Shown: positions 48,045 to 59,440 of the stretch, piece after piece
How the letters are laid out: each line of letters opens with the position of its first letter
How positions within the stretch are numbered: the first letter of the stretch is position 1
Origin: Panopea generosa
Lineage: Eukaryota > Mollusca > Bivalvia > Adapedonta > Hiatellidae
DNA: 64,000 bases
Reading direction: 5' to 3'
NCBI GenBank assembly: GCA_029582155.1
Contig: CM055898.1
Location: 37,519,458-37,583,457, forward strand
Program-made: the position numbers and the translations under genes
Notes under the pieces: model-generated
Database searches by the model: none
What the model was told of the DNA's origin: nothing
What the model saw: the letters and a program-made list of their open reading frames with translations, nothing else

Positions 48045-48802
48045 TCAAATATTAAGACGATAAATTGAAGTTTGCAAGTTACCTTTTGAAATATCTATAT
48101 TTGATTGTTTGTCATATAACGTTGCGTTGTCTGCATATGAGTCAGTTGTTGAAACGTTATTTATAAACAATGGTAAATCATTTATGAAAAGTAAAAATAA
48201 TAATGGACCTAAAATAGAACCCTGTGGAACCCCTGATGTTATACCATTGGTGCTTACAGTTGCTGAATTTATAGACACAACTTGACCTCTGTTTGTCAGG
48301 TAAAATTTCATCCACATCAAAAAACGATCACTACATTTATAGTACTTTAGTTTTGCTGGTAAAATAGTATGACTTACGAGATCAAAGGCCTTTCGAAAAT
48401 CGACAATGACAGTCCCAACTAACTTGCTATCATTAATTACTGTCAGTAATTCATCAGTCATACGAATTAATGCAGATTCAGTTGAATGAGCTTTCCTAAA
48501 ACCACTTTTTGTTCTATGCAATAAGTTATATTTATTTATAAATGTAACCAAATTAATATGAATAAATTCTTCTATAAGTTTTGGTAATGTTGGCAAAATT
48601 GATATAGGACGATAATTATTTTCGTCATCCTTTCGGCCGCTTTTATAGTATGGTTTTATATTTGCCTGTTTCCATATATATGGAAATATTTCATCTCGCA
48701 GACTTTTATTCACAATAAACATAATACTTTCAGATAAAACAGGGGATGCTAGTTTTAGCAACCCTGGACTAATGCCATCTAATCCTGTGGATTTGGATGT
48801 AT
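48045..48802 (-). pseudogene. LINE reverse transcriptase domain
   Basis: The frame begins with KSTGLDGISPGLLKLASPVL and continues through NYRPISILPTLPKLIEEFIH, SGFRKAHSTESALI, VDFRKAFDLVSH, GVPQGSILGPLLFLLFINDL and SYADNATLYD, the standard order of RT motifs. The catalytic Y-A-D-D is Y-A-D-N here, which would abolish catalysis. The frame is otherwise open for about 250 codons, the longest in the window. The enzyme would reverse-transcribe the LINE RNA at the target site. Confidence 0.9.
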
Positions 48803-49608
48803 CTTAATTAGTTAAATATTTTGAAACAAAAATTAATCTTATATCTGGGACGTCAAAAAATATGATTTGAGGCATATTAGAGCTGACAAGAGTGTAAAGT
48901 AAATCAAAATTTGAATGCTTTATCGGATTTTTAATTTCGAAGCTTTGTTTACAAAATATTCATTAAATAGACAAATCCATATCTAAATCATTAAATATAC
49001 AATTTTCATTTGTTTTTATCCCAAGAATTTGATTATCATCTAAGCTTTTAACGGAGCCGTATTCTTTAAACAACTTCCATATTGACTGTGGATCATCTTT
49101 TCCCTGTTCTATTTTTGTACTTTATTATTTTTTCTTTGCACCGTGTATCATTTGTGAAACCTTATTTCGTTCTGCTTTATATTTATCTATATCTCCGTTT
49201 ATTTCATATTTATTTCTAACCTTCTTGCTATCTAAAATGCTAGTACTTATTCAGTCTGGTTGTTTGTAATGCTTTGTTCTCTGTTTATTTATTTGGGCAT
49301 ATTTGTCTACCACTTTTAAGAATAAATTGATCCAATGTTCTAGCATGTCATCAACATTTGTATGATAAATTATTGTTTCCCATTGGATTTCCCTTAGGTC
49401 GTTAAGAAATTAAATTCGTTAAATAAAAATTAAAAGATCTATAAGTAATGAAATTGTGATAATTTTTTGTCTGGGTACAGTTAAACTAACGACTACACAA
49501 TATCGCGTAGTGATCACTTATAGATAATTTTTTAACAAACACGTTCGAAATATTGTCTTCCCGGTTACTATAAATATGATCAATAAGTGTACTTGACTGA
49601 GCAGTTTC
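48803..49608 (-). pseudogene. Decayed LINE linker between endonuclease and reverse transcriptase
   Basis: No long frame remains. By position it joins the endonuclease and the RT. Fragments rich in Lys and Asn are compatible with a linker but cannot be matched residue by residue. Confidence 0.6.
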
Positions 49609-50061
49609 CTAGTTAGGGACTAATTTTCTTAAACCTAAAGAAGAAACAAAACTATTCAAAACATTGTTTATAACAGTATTCAAAAGATTTATATTAATAT
49701 CGCCTAATATAATAATTTCACTATTTTCCTTTGATGCATTTTCAATAAGACCTTCAAATCTATCATTCCAATCAATTTTAGAATCTTGGACACGGTAAAT
49801 TGTGCCTACAAGGAATGATTTCCCCCTTTCCGCTACAATTTCCAACATTAAACATGATACATCATTTATTTCTAAATATTTTCTACGACTGACTTGAAAT
49901 CCATTTTTTACATTCACTATAATACCTCCACCAGCATTTAACATATTTTCTTTTCGAAATAACATTTGATATCCTTCAGTTTTAGAAACATTTGAATTTT
50001 TATGATCATTAAGTTTAGTTTCACTCAATCCAAATATATGCAATTTCTTGTTTTCTGGCAT
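49609..50061 (-). pseudogene. LINE AP-type endonuclease domain
   Basis: The 150-codon frame contains IFGLSETKLND (the ExK-type metal site), GGGIIVNVKNG, LVGTIYR and IILGDININLL (the GD-x-N site), all landmarks of the exonuclease-endonuclease-phosphatase fold that nicks target DNA. The C-terminal catalytic SDH motif is not in this frame, so the domain is truncated or frameshifted. Confidence 0.85.
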
Positions 50062-50135
50062 TGTTAATTATATCTTAATTCATGAAAATTTTGTCAGTTT
50101 TTTTCCCACATAGACCTTGAATATTCATATATTCT

Positions 50136-50411
50136 CTAATAAATTCTTTTTTCATTAAGGCACAAATTTAAAACATCGCCCGAACTATTTTTACTGTTAT
50201 CATGCTTAAGCATATTTGTGTCTTCTTTGTCATTGAGCGTCGTTTTCTCATTGGCTTCAATTACTGATTGTGTTTTAATAACAATCAATATTTTATCTTC
50301 ATTACTTGATAACTGTTGATTATATGTTCCGTCATTTCCAGGTAAATTAATTGTTTCACAGGCGCATTTTAATAAATTGCATGTTTCACATATAAATGAT
50401 AAATTTATCAA
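50136..50411 (-). pseudogene. 91-codon frame in the LINE between ORF1 and the endonuclease
   Basis: The frame includes CETCNLLKCACETINLPGND, a Cys-rich start, then a hydrophilic Lys/Asn/Asp-rich stretch. It lies between the ORF1 relic and the endonuclease and probably represents the end of ORF1 or the start of ORF2. I do not recognise the domain. Confidence 0.45.
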
Positions 50412-50459
50412 TTTAACTTTTATAAGAATGGCGCCATTTATTTCGGCAGTAATGCCGAA

Positions 50460-51290
50460 TTCCTAATTACTAGCAATCTCTTTCATTATGGCCAGTAATT
50501 CCACAGTAACAATATCGTATTGCTCGAGATATATGACCTCCGTGTGCACGGTTGAAAGGCCTATTATCTACGTACTCATAATGGCATGCTACACGATTTG
50601 GTGAAGCACTACCACGTGCATAACTAATAACTTGATTTTCCGCATAGTCGTTTTCTCTTGAAGGCCGGGCTTGGGTTGTAAAATCATTGAAATGTGGCCG
50701 ATTGTCGTGAAATTCACCTATTTTGATCTGCGCGATGTTGATATGTTTGTATGATACTGCTCCGGCCGTTTGTTCTGTTGGCCATTTCTTATGAAATATG
50801 ATTTATCTTGCAAGCCAAATGTCCATGTTTTGAAATTGACTGAAATGCCTATTTTTCTACTCTAACTGTCTAGTAGCCGTTTCGTTCCAGACTGAGACAC
50901 GTGTATTCCATCTTAAGTAAAATATCTTGGTTCCGGATAATGATCTTTGTCGTAAAACATATCACTTGTTACTGAGATGCATCGTACCCCGAAGCGTCCC
51001 CATTAAGCACCCATTCGCTTAATTAACGTGTTAAGATATTGAACATCAACGTCTTTTCGTGGTGCTATAAAACATAAATACACTTGGCAGTCCTGATTTG
51101 CTGATTTTATGAGACTCAGCAAGCGTTCAAAGTCTTCTTCAAATGTGTCCTGGTCCGTGCCTTTTGATGCATCATTTCCTTCAGCCATTACTATAACCTT
51201 ACTTAATACTTTCATATCATACAGCCATTCTTGGATTTTAAAGACAATGTTATGTATTGATAGGGCGGATTTCAGCGTAGCTTGCTATTC
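50460..51290 (-). pseudogene. LINE ORF1 relic: SGNH-like segment and zinc knuckle
   Basis: On the minus strand LSIHNIVFKIQEWLYDMKV continues to VIVMAEGNDASKG (a block III-like G-N-D), QVYLCFIAPRKDVDVQYLN and, in a shifted frame near 50880-50910, DGIHVSQSGTKRLLD with the D-x-x-H of SGNH hydrolases. Further on, CYCGITGHNERDC (about 50465-50510) is a near-CCHC knuckle. ORF1 proteins of CR1-type LINEs often carry an esterase domain and RNA-binding knuckles. Several stops and frameshifts separate the parts. Confidence 0.65.
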
Positions 51291-51435
51291 ATCTACTTCA
51301 TGTAGGACATACTTGTTTATTTCTGAAGATATTGCATGTTTTACTGCGGTAGAATGCGAATTCCTTTGTTCTCTGTTTCACAACAAATGTTACGCAACGA
51401 TGATGGCTGCCAGACAACTGCAAGATGTAAATACC

Positions 51436-51990
51436 GTTGCATGTTTTGGGCATAGTTTTATGAATGATTGAATCATTTTTTGAATAAAATGCATAACGAA
51501 ATTCCAGTGTATACAGAAGATGCACAGTAAACGATTCATTGTTACGGGACTTAAAGTTTAAAAATGACGTTCATCACCGACTACACAAGGCATATCAGTT
51601 TTTGCTGGGGACCGATATAGTATTTATAGAAATTGGATCCAATGGTATGTGTGATCCTGATTATGACGCCAGACAGTTTAGTGAGGACTATCTGTCTTAT
51701 GTACAGTATTTTCAGGAAGGGTTGGGAGTAAAGGCTGTATGCCTCCTGCAACTCTTACCAAGACACTCACCTCCATATGTAAAAAACAATGCACATGTCG
51801 TTCAGGTTAATGTGTTGCTGGAAAAAAACGTGTACTACATTAATGTATAACTTTGGAAACACCGACAGGGATTATGGAATCCAAAGATGGACATATATGA
51901 AAGAGATTGTGTCCATTTGTCATATGAACTTGGTTACCCGAAGTATTATCGTAGTGTGCGTGATTGTATCAAGCGACAGTTGAAATGGTA
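51436..51990 (+). pseudogene. SGNH/GDSL-hydrolase-like relic, opposite strand to the LINE
   Basis: Plus-strand pieces in normal domain order are VACFGHSFM near 51436-51465 (block I-like GxSF), then a frame at 51539-51850 with DIVFIEIGSNGMCDPDYDA (block III-like G-S-N) and VKAVCLLQLLPR, and finally, in a shifted frame from about 51850, LWKHRQGLWNP and ERDCVHLSYELGYPKYYRSV with D-x-x-H. Stops between block I and III and a frameshift before the last block show that it is not functional. Such modules accompany mobile elements in mollusc genomes, but the parent element is not identified here. Confidence 0.6.
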
Positions 51991-54151
51991 CATATTTGTT
52001 GTGTAACAATCAACATACTTTGTAATAGCGAGCATGCTGGGTTTTAACTATATAGCAGTGGCGTATTGCCATGCATCATGCTCAGCTTGTTTGAATGGGC
52101 TCAGTTTAGCTGTATCGTCTCTTTACACATACACATACACAATACTCTGTGCTCTGTCTCGATTTACAGCGGATAGCCTTACTATCCATGTCTGCTGACT
52201 GTTTTCTGGTAGCTAAAGTTTGGCTATGTATAGTCTGAACGGACTTGTTCGAGATATGTTTTGTATGTTCCATTTCTGTATTGCCTCCCCAGACTTAACA
52301 ATGTACATTTATAACATTTAACTGTTTAATGATTTCTGTTATACAGTTAGTTTTGTATCAGATAGTTTGAAATACATCAATGTTCATCATTTTCACATGC
52401 TGCAGGTTTAATTTATTCTGTATTAGTTCAGATTATATGCTACGCCTGAATATGTATCTGCTAGGATTTCTACGTTATGCAATTAAATAATTTGTATTAC
52501 TAATATCACACCGAGCAAAACTATATTAGTATTAGTGGTGCCATATGAGACAGGATATTGAGAGAAATGTGTCGTTTTAAGAAAAAAGCACATGGATAGT
52601 TGCCTATTTTAAGATCGAGATCCAGTGCAAGACTGTCAGAATGGCAGGAAAATCAACTGCTTTTTATCAGCCCTTATTTACAGTATTGAATAAAATCTTT
52701 AACTCTTTCTCTTTACAACCAGTTTAAAAATTTAGGTGTATATTTATATGTAATTATTTTAAGAACATTTTTTAAGCGTAGGACTAATGTTACCGTGCCT
52801 TGGATAAAAGGGGCGTAACTGTGTAGTGAGACGTTAACAATGCTTTCGATTATACATGTATATGTGTGCATTGCAGTTTATAATGCGAAACACATAATGA
52901 AATATTGAAGTAAACATACCAACAACATACAGAACATACTCTTCAATACAGAAAGCTAAATCTGATTGCTGAAACGCGAACGTTTGGTTATACGAAATTA
53001 ACATTTTCACAATTAATACCATTTGATTTAAACAAAAGATGAAATATATTAAAACTATTTACAGTTACAATACGACACAATCAGAGAAACGAATAAGAAG
53101 ATCTATTCCTGATAAACGAAATTACGATATCGATATGATCCAGCGAATATACGTTCCGGTGACAAACTTTGCTCTCTGTCATTAACTTAAATTTCTCCAA
53201 ATCTCAGATAAGTCTTAAATGGACCATTCTTCGGTTATGGTTTTGATTAATCAAGAAATGTAGTTGCAGATGCAGTTTGAATGTTTTGAATGGATGAATT
53301 ATAGACGGGTATTCACACTTATTTTTCCATAAATTTACAGTTAAAACATGGGATGGTATTTCCTTGTATTAAATCATAAATTTATGAATAAAAATAGATT
53401 TCCAAGGACTATATCGTCGAGCCTACCATTATAGATATGAGATCGAACGTTGATTATGGTGAATATTTTAGGCAACTTATTTTAAAATATGTCAATGCTT
53501 TACGAGATAAAAAGCGGACACAAAGTTTAATATCTATTTCATACATTTAAGTGTGACACTGACCTTTGAGCTACATAACTGGGTCTTTGGTGCGATATCG
53601 TTTGATAATGATGAACATTTATTTTGTGCCATGATATTTTTCCTGATTTTTGGATTACAAGATATGGAGCAGACCCAAAATTGTGTACCTATGTCTGACC
53701 CTAAACCTCTGTGTGACCTTGACATTGGAGATCTGGACCTCCGTAGGTGTTAAGATTTCCGTTCGAAAAAGATATAACACTTAGGAACGTTACATCTATG
53801 CAGTATAATTCCAAATTTTAAAAAGTATACTATATACATAGCTTACGAAAGTTCGTAAAACGATACAAGCGAAACACTACACAAAATGAATTTCCCGCCC
53901 TCTTTTCGAAACTTCAAATATTACACTTAGCTAAGTGAAACGGACCACTGGACCTTGCGTATATACGTTGACTCAATATAGTGAGCGTTTATGCGAAAGA
54001 TTGGATTTACTGACTGTGTTAAAACTATATTTTAATTAAAAGAAAAAATAAAACGAACAGACAGACGATGACCAATTTAGGGCGGCGATGGGATTATTGC
54101 AATAGTTCACGAAAGTTAAAAAGCGTAAATGTCTTATTGAAAATTGCATAC
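51991..54151. other. No gene recognised
   Basis: The piece around 53550-53760 (TGTGACACTGACCTTTGAGC, TGTGTGACCTTGACATTGG) resembles widespread GACCTTGACC-type repeats and has an open frame on each strand without a protein match I can name. No FAR exon following the one at 54152-54460 was found. Confidence 0.5.
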
Positions 54152-54460
54152 CTCGAAATATTGTTTGAATCTGTAAGCTGGTGCTTTATTCTTCTTTCCT
54201 CTGACTATAACATATATCTTCTGTACACCAGAACAACTTCTTAGTAGCTTTTCTACTAATGCCTGGCCAACACATCCAGTGACGCCTGTTATCAATATGC
54301 TTTTGTTTTTATAAAACTTCGGAATGCTAGTCGGCCGCCCTTTCACCTGATGCGTGATTGAGCGACGACATATCGGCGTCATGTATGGCGCAACAGTAGA
54401 GTTACAGCGGTGGACATGTATCGATACAAATATGACATTTCGAATTAAAGAAATAACCAT
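54152..54460 (-). CDS. Fatty acyl-CoA reductase, N-terminal exon (NADPH-binding)
   Basis: On the minus strand, from ATG at 54458-54460, the exon encodes about 40 residues of leader and then IPKFYKNKSILITGVTGCVG, QALVEKLLRSC and VQKIYVIVRGK. This is the start of FAR: a conserved I-P-x-F-Y lead-in, the Rossmann T-G-x-T-G-x-x-G dinucleotide site and the V-x-V-R-x-K end of the next strand. It ends with donor GAG|GTATGC at 54151. The leader before IPKFY is longer than the few residues usual in FARs and begins with a hydrophobic stretch, so the real start may be internal or the exon has been extended. Later exons with the YxxxK site are not found downstream. Confidence 0.85.
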
Positions 54461-54689
54461 TTCTATACTTTACGTTCCTATGCACAACTGAAGAACACCA
54501 TATGGTATCACAAACAGCTTCAAATAAGAGTGTATGTAAACATTTTTACGGTAATAAAAATCTCACGCTCATGTGTTATGACTGTTCATGTGTGTTACAA
54601 TACATTATGTAAATATCGTATATAGTTTAGTTACAAAGTGGGACAGACTACTTTAGATGAATGCTAAAAACTTGAATGACATACATTAT

Positions 54690-55830
54690 AGTCCTAGAGA
54701 TAGAGGGGTGTTTATTTATTTGTATGTCCAAAAAGTTTAAGACTTTTTTCTAGAGGTAAATTTTACGCTTAGTTCGAAAATCCATTTCTTACCAACCGCT
54801 GTTGAGGTGTTTAGTCACAAATTGGCCGCCAAATATTGAAATTCATGTTATAATACAATTATATAAACTGACAGAAATCACTGCAAAGTGTTTAAATTTA
54901 GATTTATTGTATTGTTGTAAGTTGTATGACATGTTTAAGGGTAATAAAGAATAAAAATATGGTTGATTCAAGTAAGAAAACGTTTTAATAAGGGACAGAT
55001 GACTGCCTAAATATAAAAAAAAACACCTCATTTTCTGTAAATATACTTATGTTATTGAATGATTTTTTTCTTATTTTTATTTATAAATGCTTATGTCTGG
55101 AGGTAAAATGTATCCGAAAACATATTTCTTACTAACGGTTGCTGGGGCATTTGGTCACAAATCCAAGATGGCTACCAAAATGGTAGCCAAATATTGAAAT
55201 TCATGTTAAAATATATAATCTGATAGAAACAATGCAAAGTATTAAAACTTAGATTTATGATGTTGTTGTCATTGTATAACATACTTTAGGGTAAAAATGA
55301 GTAAGAAGATGGTTGATTCGTGAACATTAAGTCTAGATAAAGGACAAAATGGCTGCCAAAATATGAAAAAAAAAATTCTGTAAATATACGCATTTAGTGA
55401 ATGCTTTGGCCTTAGTTTTATTTACAAATGGTTCTGATAATACTGACCATGTTAAAGGATTATTCTGTGTTACTTCTACTTAATACGAACTGGAATAGTT
55501 ATATCTTCTTCATGTTATGTTTCTTTCAATTTAACAAAGCAATGCAATTAAAAAAAAAAAAGTTTATATGAAAATGCTATATTTAAGATAAACTCGGAAA
55601 AGAAACTGTTGAGTCATGTTTCTTAAGATAAAATGTATGTCATGTTCAAAAATTCATTTCTTGCTAAAACTGTTGGGAGTTTTGTCAAAAATATAAGATG
55701 GCCGCCAATATGGCCACCATGTATTGAAAATCATCAATAAGGCTATATTACCTGTTAAAACGCTACATATTTTAAAATTCAGGTCTATTGTGTTGTTCTG
55801 TGTTGTGTGACATGTTTCAGTTTAGTTTTT
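54690..55830. repeat. Direct repeats of about 350 bp, three or four copies
   Basis: The block with CATTTCTTACCAACCGCTGT (54785), ACAAATTGGCCGCCAAATAT and ATTGAAATTCATGTTATAAT recurs near 55122 (offset about 342) and, shorter and more diverged, near 55651 (offset about 529). Each copy carries an ATGGC-rich core such as AAGATGGCTACC or AAGATGGCCGCC. The offsets differ because the third unit is preceded by extra sequence. Confidence 0.75.
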
Positions 55831-57216
55831 TTCTACTTCTGCTTTATAAAAACTGGAATATATATACGTTTTCAAATTAAACTTCATTCACTTTAACAAA
55901 ACATGTAATAAACATGTTTATAATTACGTTTTATGTTATGAATTCATATTCATTAGATATTGTGTTTTCAAGTTTTCTTTTGGTCTTACTATATTTCCTT
56001 CAGCCATAATGCAGGAATAGTTGCCCCGTATCATTAAGTCATGATGTTACTTTAGTTTAGCATGATGCATTTTAATGAATATTAATGGTCATAACTTTTT
56101 GCGTCATAATTACTTTAGCGCATCAATATTAATAGTTATTTATCATTTTAGGCTTATAGCTAGTATGATTGAACATAGTTTAATATTTAATATCCCTTGA
56201 ATTCCCGACATTAATTTGAGTATTATCATAATTACAGGTTACTGAGTAGCATAAAATGAACATTGTCATTGACCACCAATTTCAGCACGAACATATATTC
56301 AAATTAACATCATCATTACTGCTTAGTGCAAAACTAAACAAAACAAAGTGTCACACATCGTATTTAGAGCGTACTAATCATATAACTTTAAAGTCATTTT
56401 CTTAATATTCTATCATACACAACATCTGAGCCACCAGGCTCTTAAACATGTAAATTATCATCAGTTCCAGCTTCAAAAGTATCATTGAAAAGGACATCAT
56501 TGGCTGACCCTGGCTATCAGCCTTCAATTGCCTTCGTAAGTTGACATAATGATATTATGTTTGCTTATTCATGTCTACATTGTTAATGCCTTCAGTTGTC
56601 CTCTGCAGCTATATCGGCTATATAATATGACATGTTTTAAAGCAGAATTGCATATGGACGATGCCTTTCATTATGGGAGAAAAGTCTGAAGAATATCATC
56701 TTAAACGACAAAGACTTAAATGTTTGTTGTCATTTTTTAAATCCTGAATATGAGAAAGTGGTAGTGTAACAAAGTTGGGAATTAAATTTAGATTTATAAG
56801 AGTAAAATGGATTTCTATAATAAACTAATTCTTACACAAATTAAAACTCGCATAAAAAAACCCAAACACGGAACATAGTATACCGCTTCATCTGACCCAT
56901 TTATCAAAACGTCTATTTGCACATTTAACGACCGTTAAGGCAGTTAATAAAACAAATTGTCACCGCTAATGACTGGTAACGGGCAGACCATTTGCGTAGT
57001 AATTGCTAAAACAAAGTAGATGTCACCCTTAATAGTAAAAGATAGGAGCATCTAGCAATTAGCAATTTATAAAAGTTGTTAATGATCAAAACAACTTTGA
57101 CAGCCGCATGGGGAAATCTGTATTTAAGAAACTCGTTATTACTAATGCGGGTAGTCGGATTTTAGAATACATTGGTTTGCTCAAACTAAATTAGATTAGG
57201 TCGCTGTGATCAATAA
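55831..57216. other. No gene seen
   Basis: AT-rich DNA without recognisable coding, RNA or long repeat content. Confidence 0.6.
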
Positions 57217-57400
57217 TGTTAGAAATCTAACTTGTGATAATTTTAGAAATTGAACTTGTTATAACTTTAGAAATTGTGAACACTTTGGAAATTGAACTTG
57301 TAATAACTTAAGAAATTGAACTTATAGTAACTTTAAAACTTGTAATAGCTTTGAATTGGACTTGTGATGACTTAAGATTGAACTCATAATAAACATCAGT
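57217..57400. repeat. Short degenerate minisatellite (about 22-30 bp unit)
   Basis: About seven diverged copies of TTTAGAAATTGAACTTGTAA and TAACTT. Confidence 0.8.
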
Positions 57401-57466
57401 AATCTCAATTAACTTTTGAACTTTTGTGTTTTATCCACATTACGCTATAGTAGATTTTCCATTAAT

Positions 57467-57736
57467 TTACGTTTTCCTGCATCTGAGCCAATGTGTTATT
57501 GATATTTTTCCTGTATGCTTTTGACGTTTCTCATATTTGCTTGGATCGGACTGATTTAATAACTGCTTCCTCTTATAATGGATACTCCAAAAACACCACC
57601 AAAACATATCCATGTCCCTAAGACAAACCCTGTTCCAGTTTAAAACGTAATTTTTTACATCTTCCAACTGACATAAACTACAATAAATCCAATCATAAGG
57701 TTGTATTCCTGCCGTAGTTGTTGGAGAAAGGATCAT
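57467..57736 (-). CDS. Unrecognised 89-codon open frame
   Basis: The frame contains IYCSLCQLEDVKNYVLNWNR and DMDMFWWCFWSIHYKRKQLL, unusually rich in Trp and Cys. A second frame through the same DNA is also fairly open and hydrophobic (FVLGTWICFGGVFGVSII). I do not recognise a family. It could be an exon of a membrane protein or chance. Confidence 0.15.
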   Translation of the reverse strand: MILSPTTTAGIQPYDWIYCSLCQLEDVKNYVLNWNRVCLRDMDMFWWCFWSIHYKRKQLLNQSDPSKYEKRQKHTGKISITHWLRCRKT

Positions 57737-58569
57737 CTTTCAACACTTCCTCGACAAAGTTAGTAGAGGGTCCAGGAGAAACCATTTTACCTTCGATATT
57801 ATAAGTTGGTTATTGGAAATGAATGTACTATAACAAATTGTATGCCATAAATTGTTTTGATATCGCCAGTGTCATAATCGAAAGTGTTAATTCTATCAAA
57901 ACTGTTAATTTTGTCAAGAACTTCTATGCTGTAGGTATCAAATAGTATTCTACGAATCTCAGATAACTTTAACTAGTTTGGTGAACAATTAAGGTTATTT
58001 GATTACATAATAATATCTCTCTTTCATTTTCATTTACTTTTAATCCAAGATATATATTAATACATATATATTCATAATTATTATTTCTACAGGAATCTCA
58101 TTTCAGTTGAAAAAGAATTTATGACAGTACTATGTTTCAGTGTATCATCGTCTTTTGTAGAACATACAACGTTCAAGCATACAACTTATTTTAATAAGAG
58201 TAGTTTTAGTTTTGTATCTGCAAAGATAGATGTAACATTTAAGGTTATAAACAAATCGTATATTTGCAAATAAAAAACAAATAGTGAAACTTTCCACAAT
58301 TTTTACTTTAAAATGCACTTACAGAAACACAGACATGCTTCATTATACTTAAAATATATGCTTTATTTTCTTTTAAAATAAATGTTTCATTAGACTTTTC
58401 AACATTTCATTAAAGAAAACAAAATATATAAAGCAACATAATTGTAATATTAGCAACAATAATTTATATACGCTATCGTTTTGTTAATTTTTGCACCTCA
58501 TTGACCATTGACCTCAACTATGCCCTTAAAACGCAATTTCTTGAGTGGCATCCTCCATCACACGATGCT
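57737..58569. other. No gene seen
   Basis: AT-rich DNA leading into arm C. Confidence 0.5.
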
Positions 58570-59440
58570 TTTCATATTATGGAATGGTGTTATGGTAATG
58601 AAACAATTCTACTTAAAATACCATCAAAAATTAACATAAGCGTCATCTTGCTATTTGGATGGCCTTTTATATGTTATTATATTTTCTTGGTTCTGTATGT
58701 TTTTCCAAGGACGTATATAGAGAATGAAAAAACACACTGATTAAGATGGTATGAACGTTTGCGTATTTACGCAATATATCGAGAAATCTCGTTTTCAAAT
58801 ATTTTCCATTCAACACAGAAATGCAAAGAGTAATGATATGAACACTTTATATAGATCAACACACCCCCAATGTGACCATATGTTGCTATGTTGACTCTAA
58901 TACAGTGTAATGGGTGACTTTAGTGTAGAAGGTATTATTACTGGGATAGTAACCGTACATAATGACAGAAGACATATGACCTCAATCTTCCCATTTGCAT
59001 CACTCGTGATTCAGGGATTAACTGCATGATTTCATTTGTACATGCTCCTATTCGAAAACTGTGGGGTTTGTCGTGTCTGTCGTTTCTATAATGCTGATTA
59101 TAATGTTAGCAATATCGGAAGAACAAGTATATCAATTTCACATTAACTCAAAAGATAGGGTCATTCACCGGTCAGCTTTATTTAAATTAAATAGATATTA
59201 ACTCAGGACATTGTACTAATGTTATCTTATATGTTATTATTCCATATGTTTCTCTACAGTTATAATGATATAATGTAGTGAGTCTTGTATGTATGGATGT
59301 TGTATACACATGCTTCATTAGCTATATTAATAAACATATGAATATTGATTTTGTCTTTTATATAAACATTACACAAATCAAAATTCTTTCTTTGCACCAT
59401 GGTATTCCATACAAAACGATACATTTCCCAGCATGTATTT

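Larger units (their letters stand above)
46910..51290 (-). mobile_element. CR1/L2-like non-LTR retrotransposon (LINE), decayed
   Basis: The whole element runs on the minus strand. It has an ORF1 region with an SGNH-like segment and a zinc knuckle (about 50460-51290), an AP-type endonuclease (49609-50061), a decayed linker (48803-49608), reverse transcriptase (48045-48802), a C-terminal region in pieces (about 47130-48040), a short 3' UTR and the (CTTA)n tail. Stops and frameshifts occur throughout, so it is inactive. The length, about 4.4 kb, is close to a full element. The clade call rests on the ORF1 esterase-type domain, the RT pattern and the non-poly(A) tail. Confidence 0.85.

Noticed and set aside
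51109-51471. 120-codon plus-strand frame
   Set aside because: Its first part overlaps the minus-strand SGNH-like ORF1 of the LINE and is antisense to it. Only the last codons (near GHSF) may belong to the plus-strand relic.
53534-53753. Two overlapping opposite frames, one with repeated Asp-Leu segments
   Set aside because: They lie in GACCTTGACC-type repeat DNA and match no family that I can name.
57090-57130. Minus-strand FPHAAVKVV, resembling the H-A-A-x-V segment of FAR
   Set aside because: It lies upstream of the FAR first exon in minus-strand sense and is isolated, so it cannot be the next exon.
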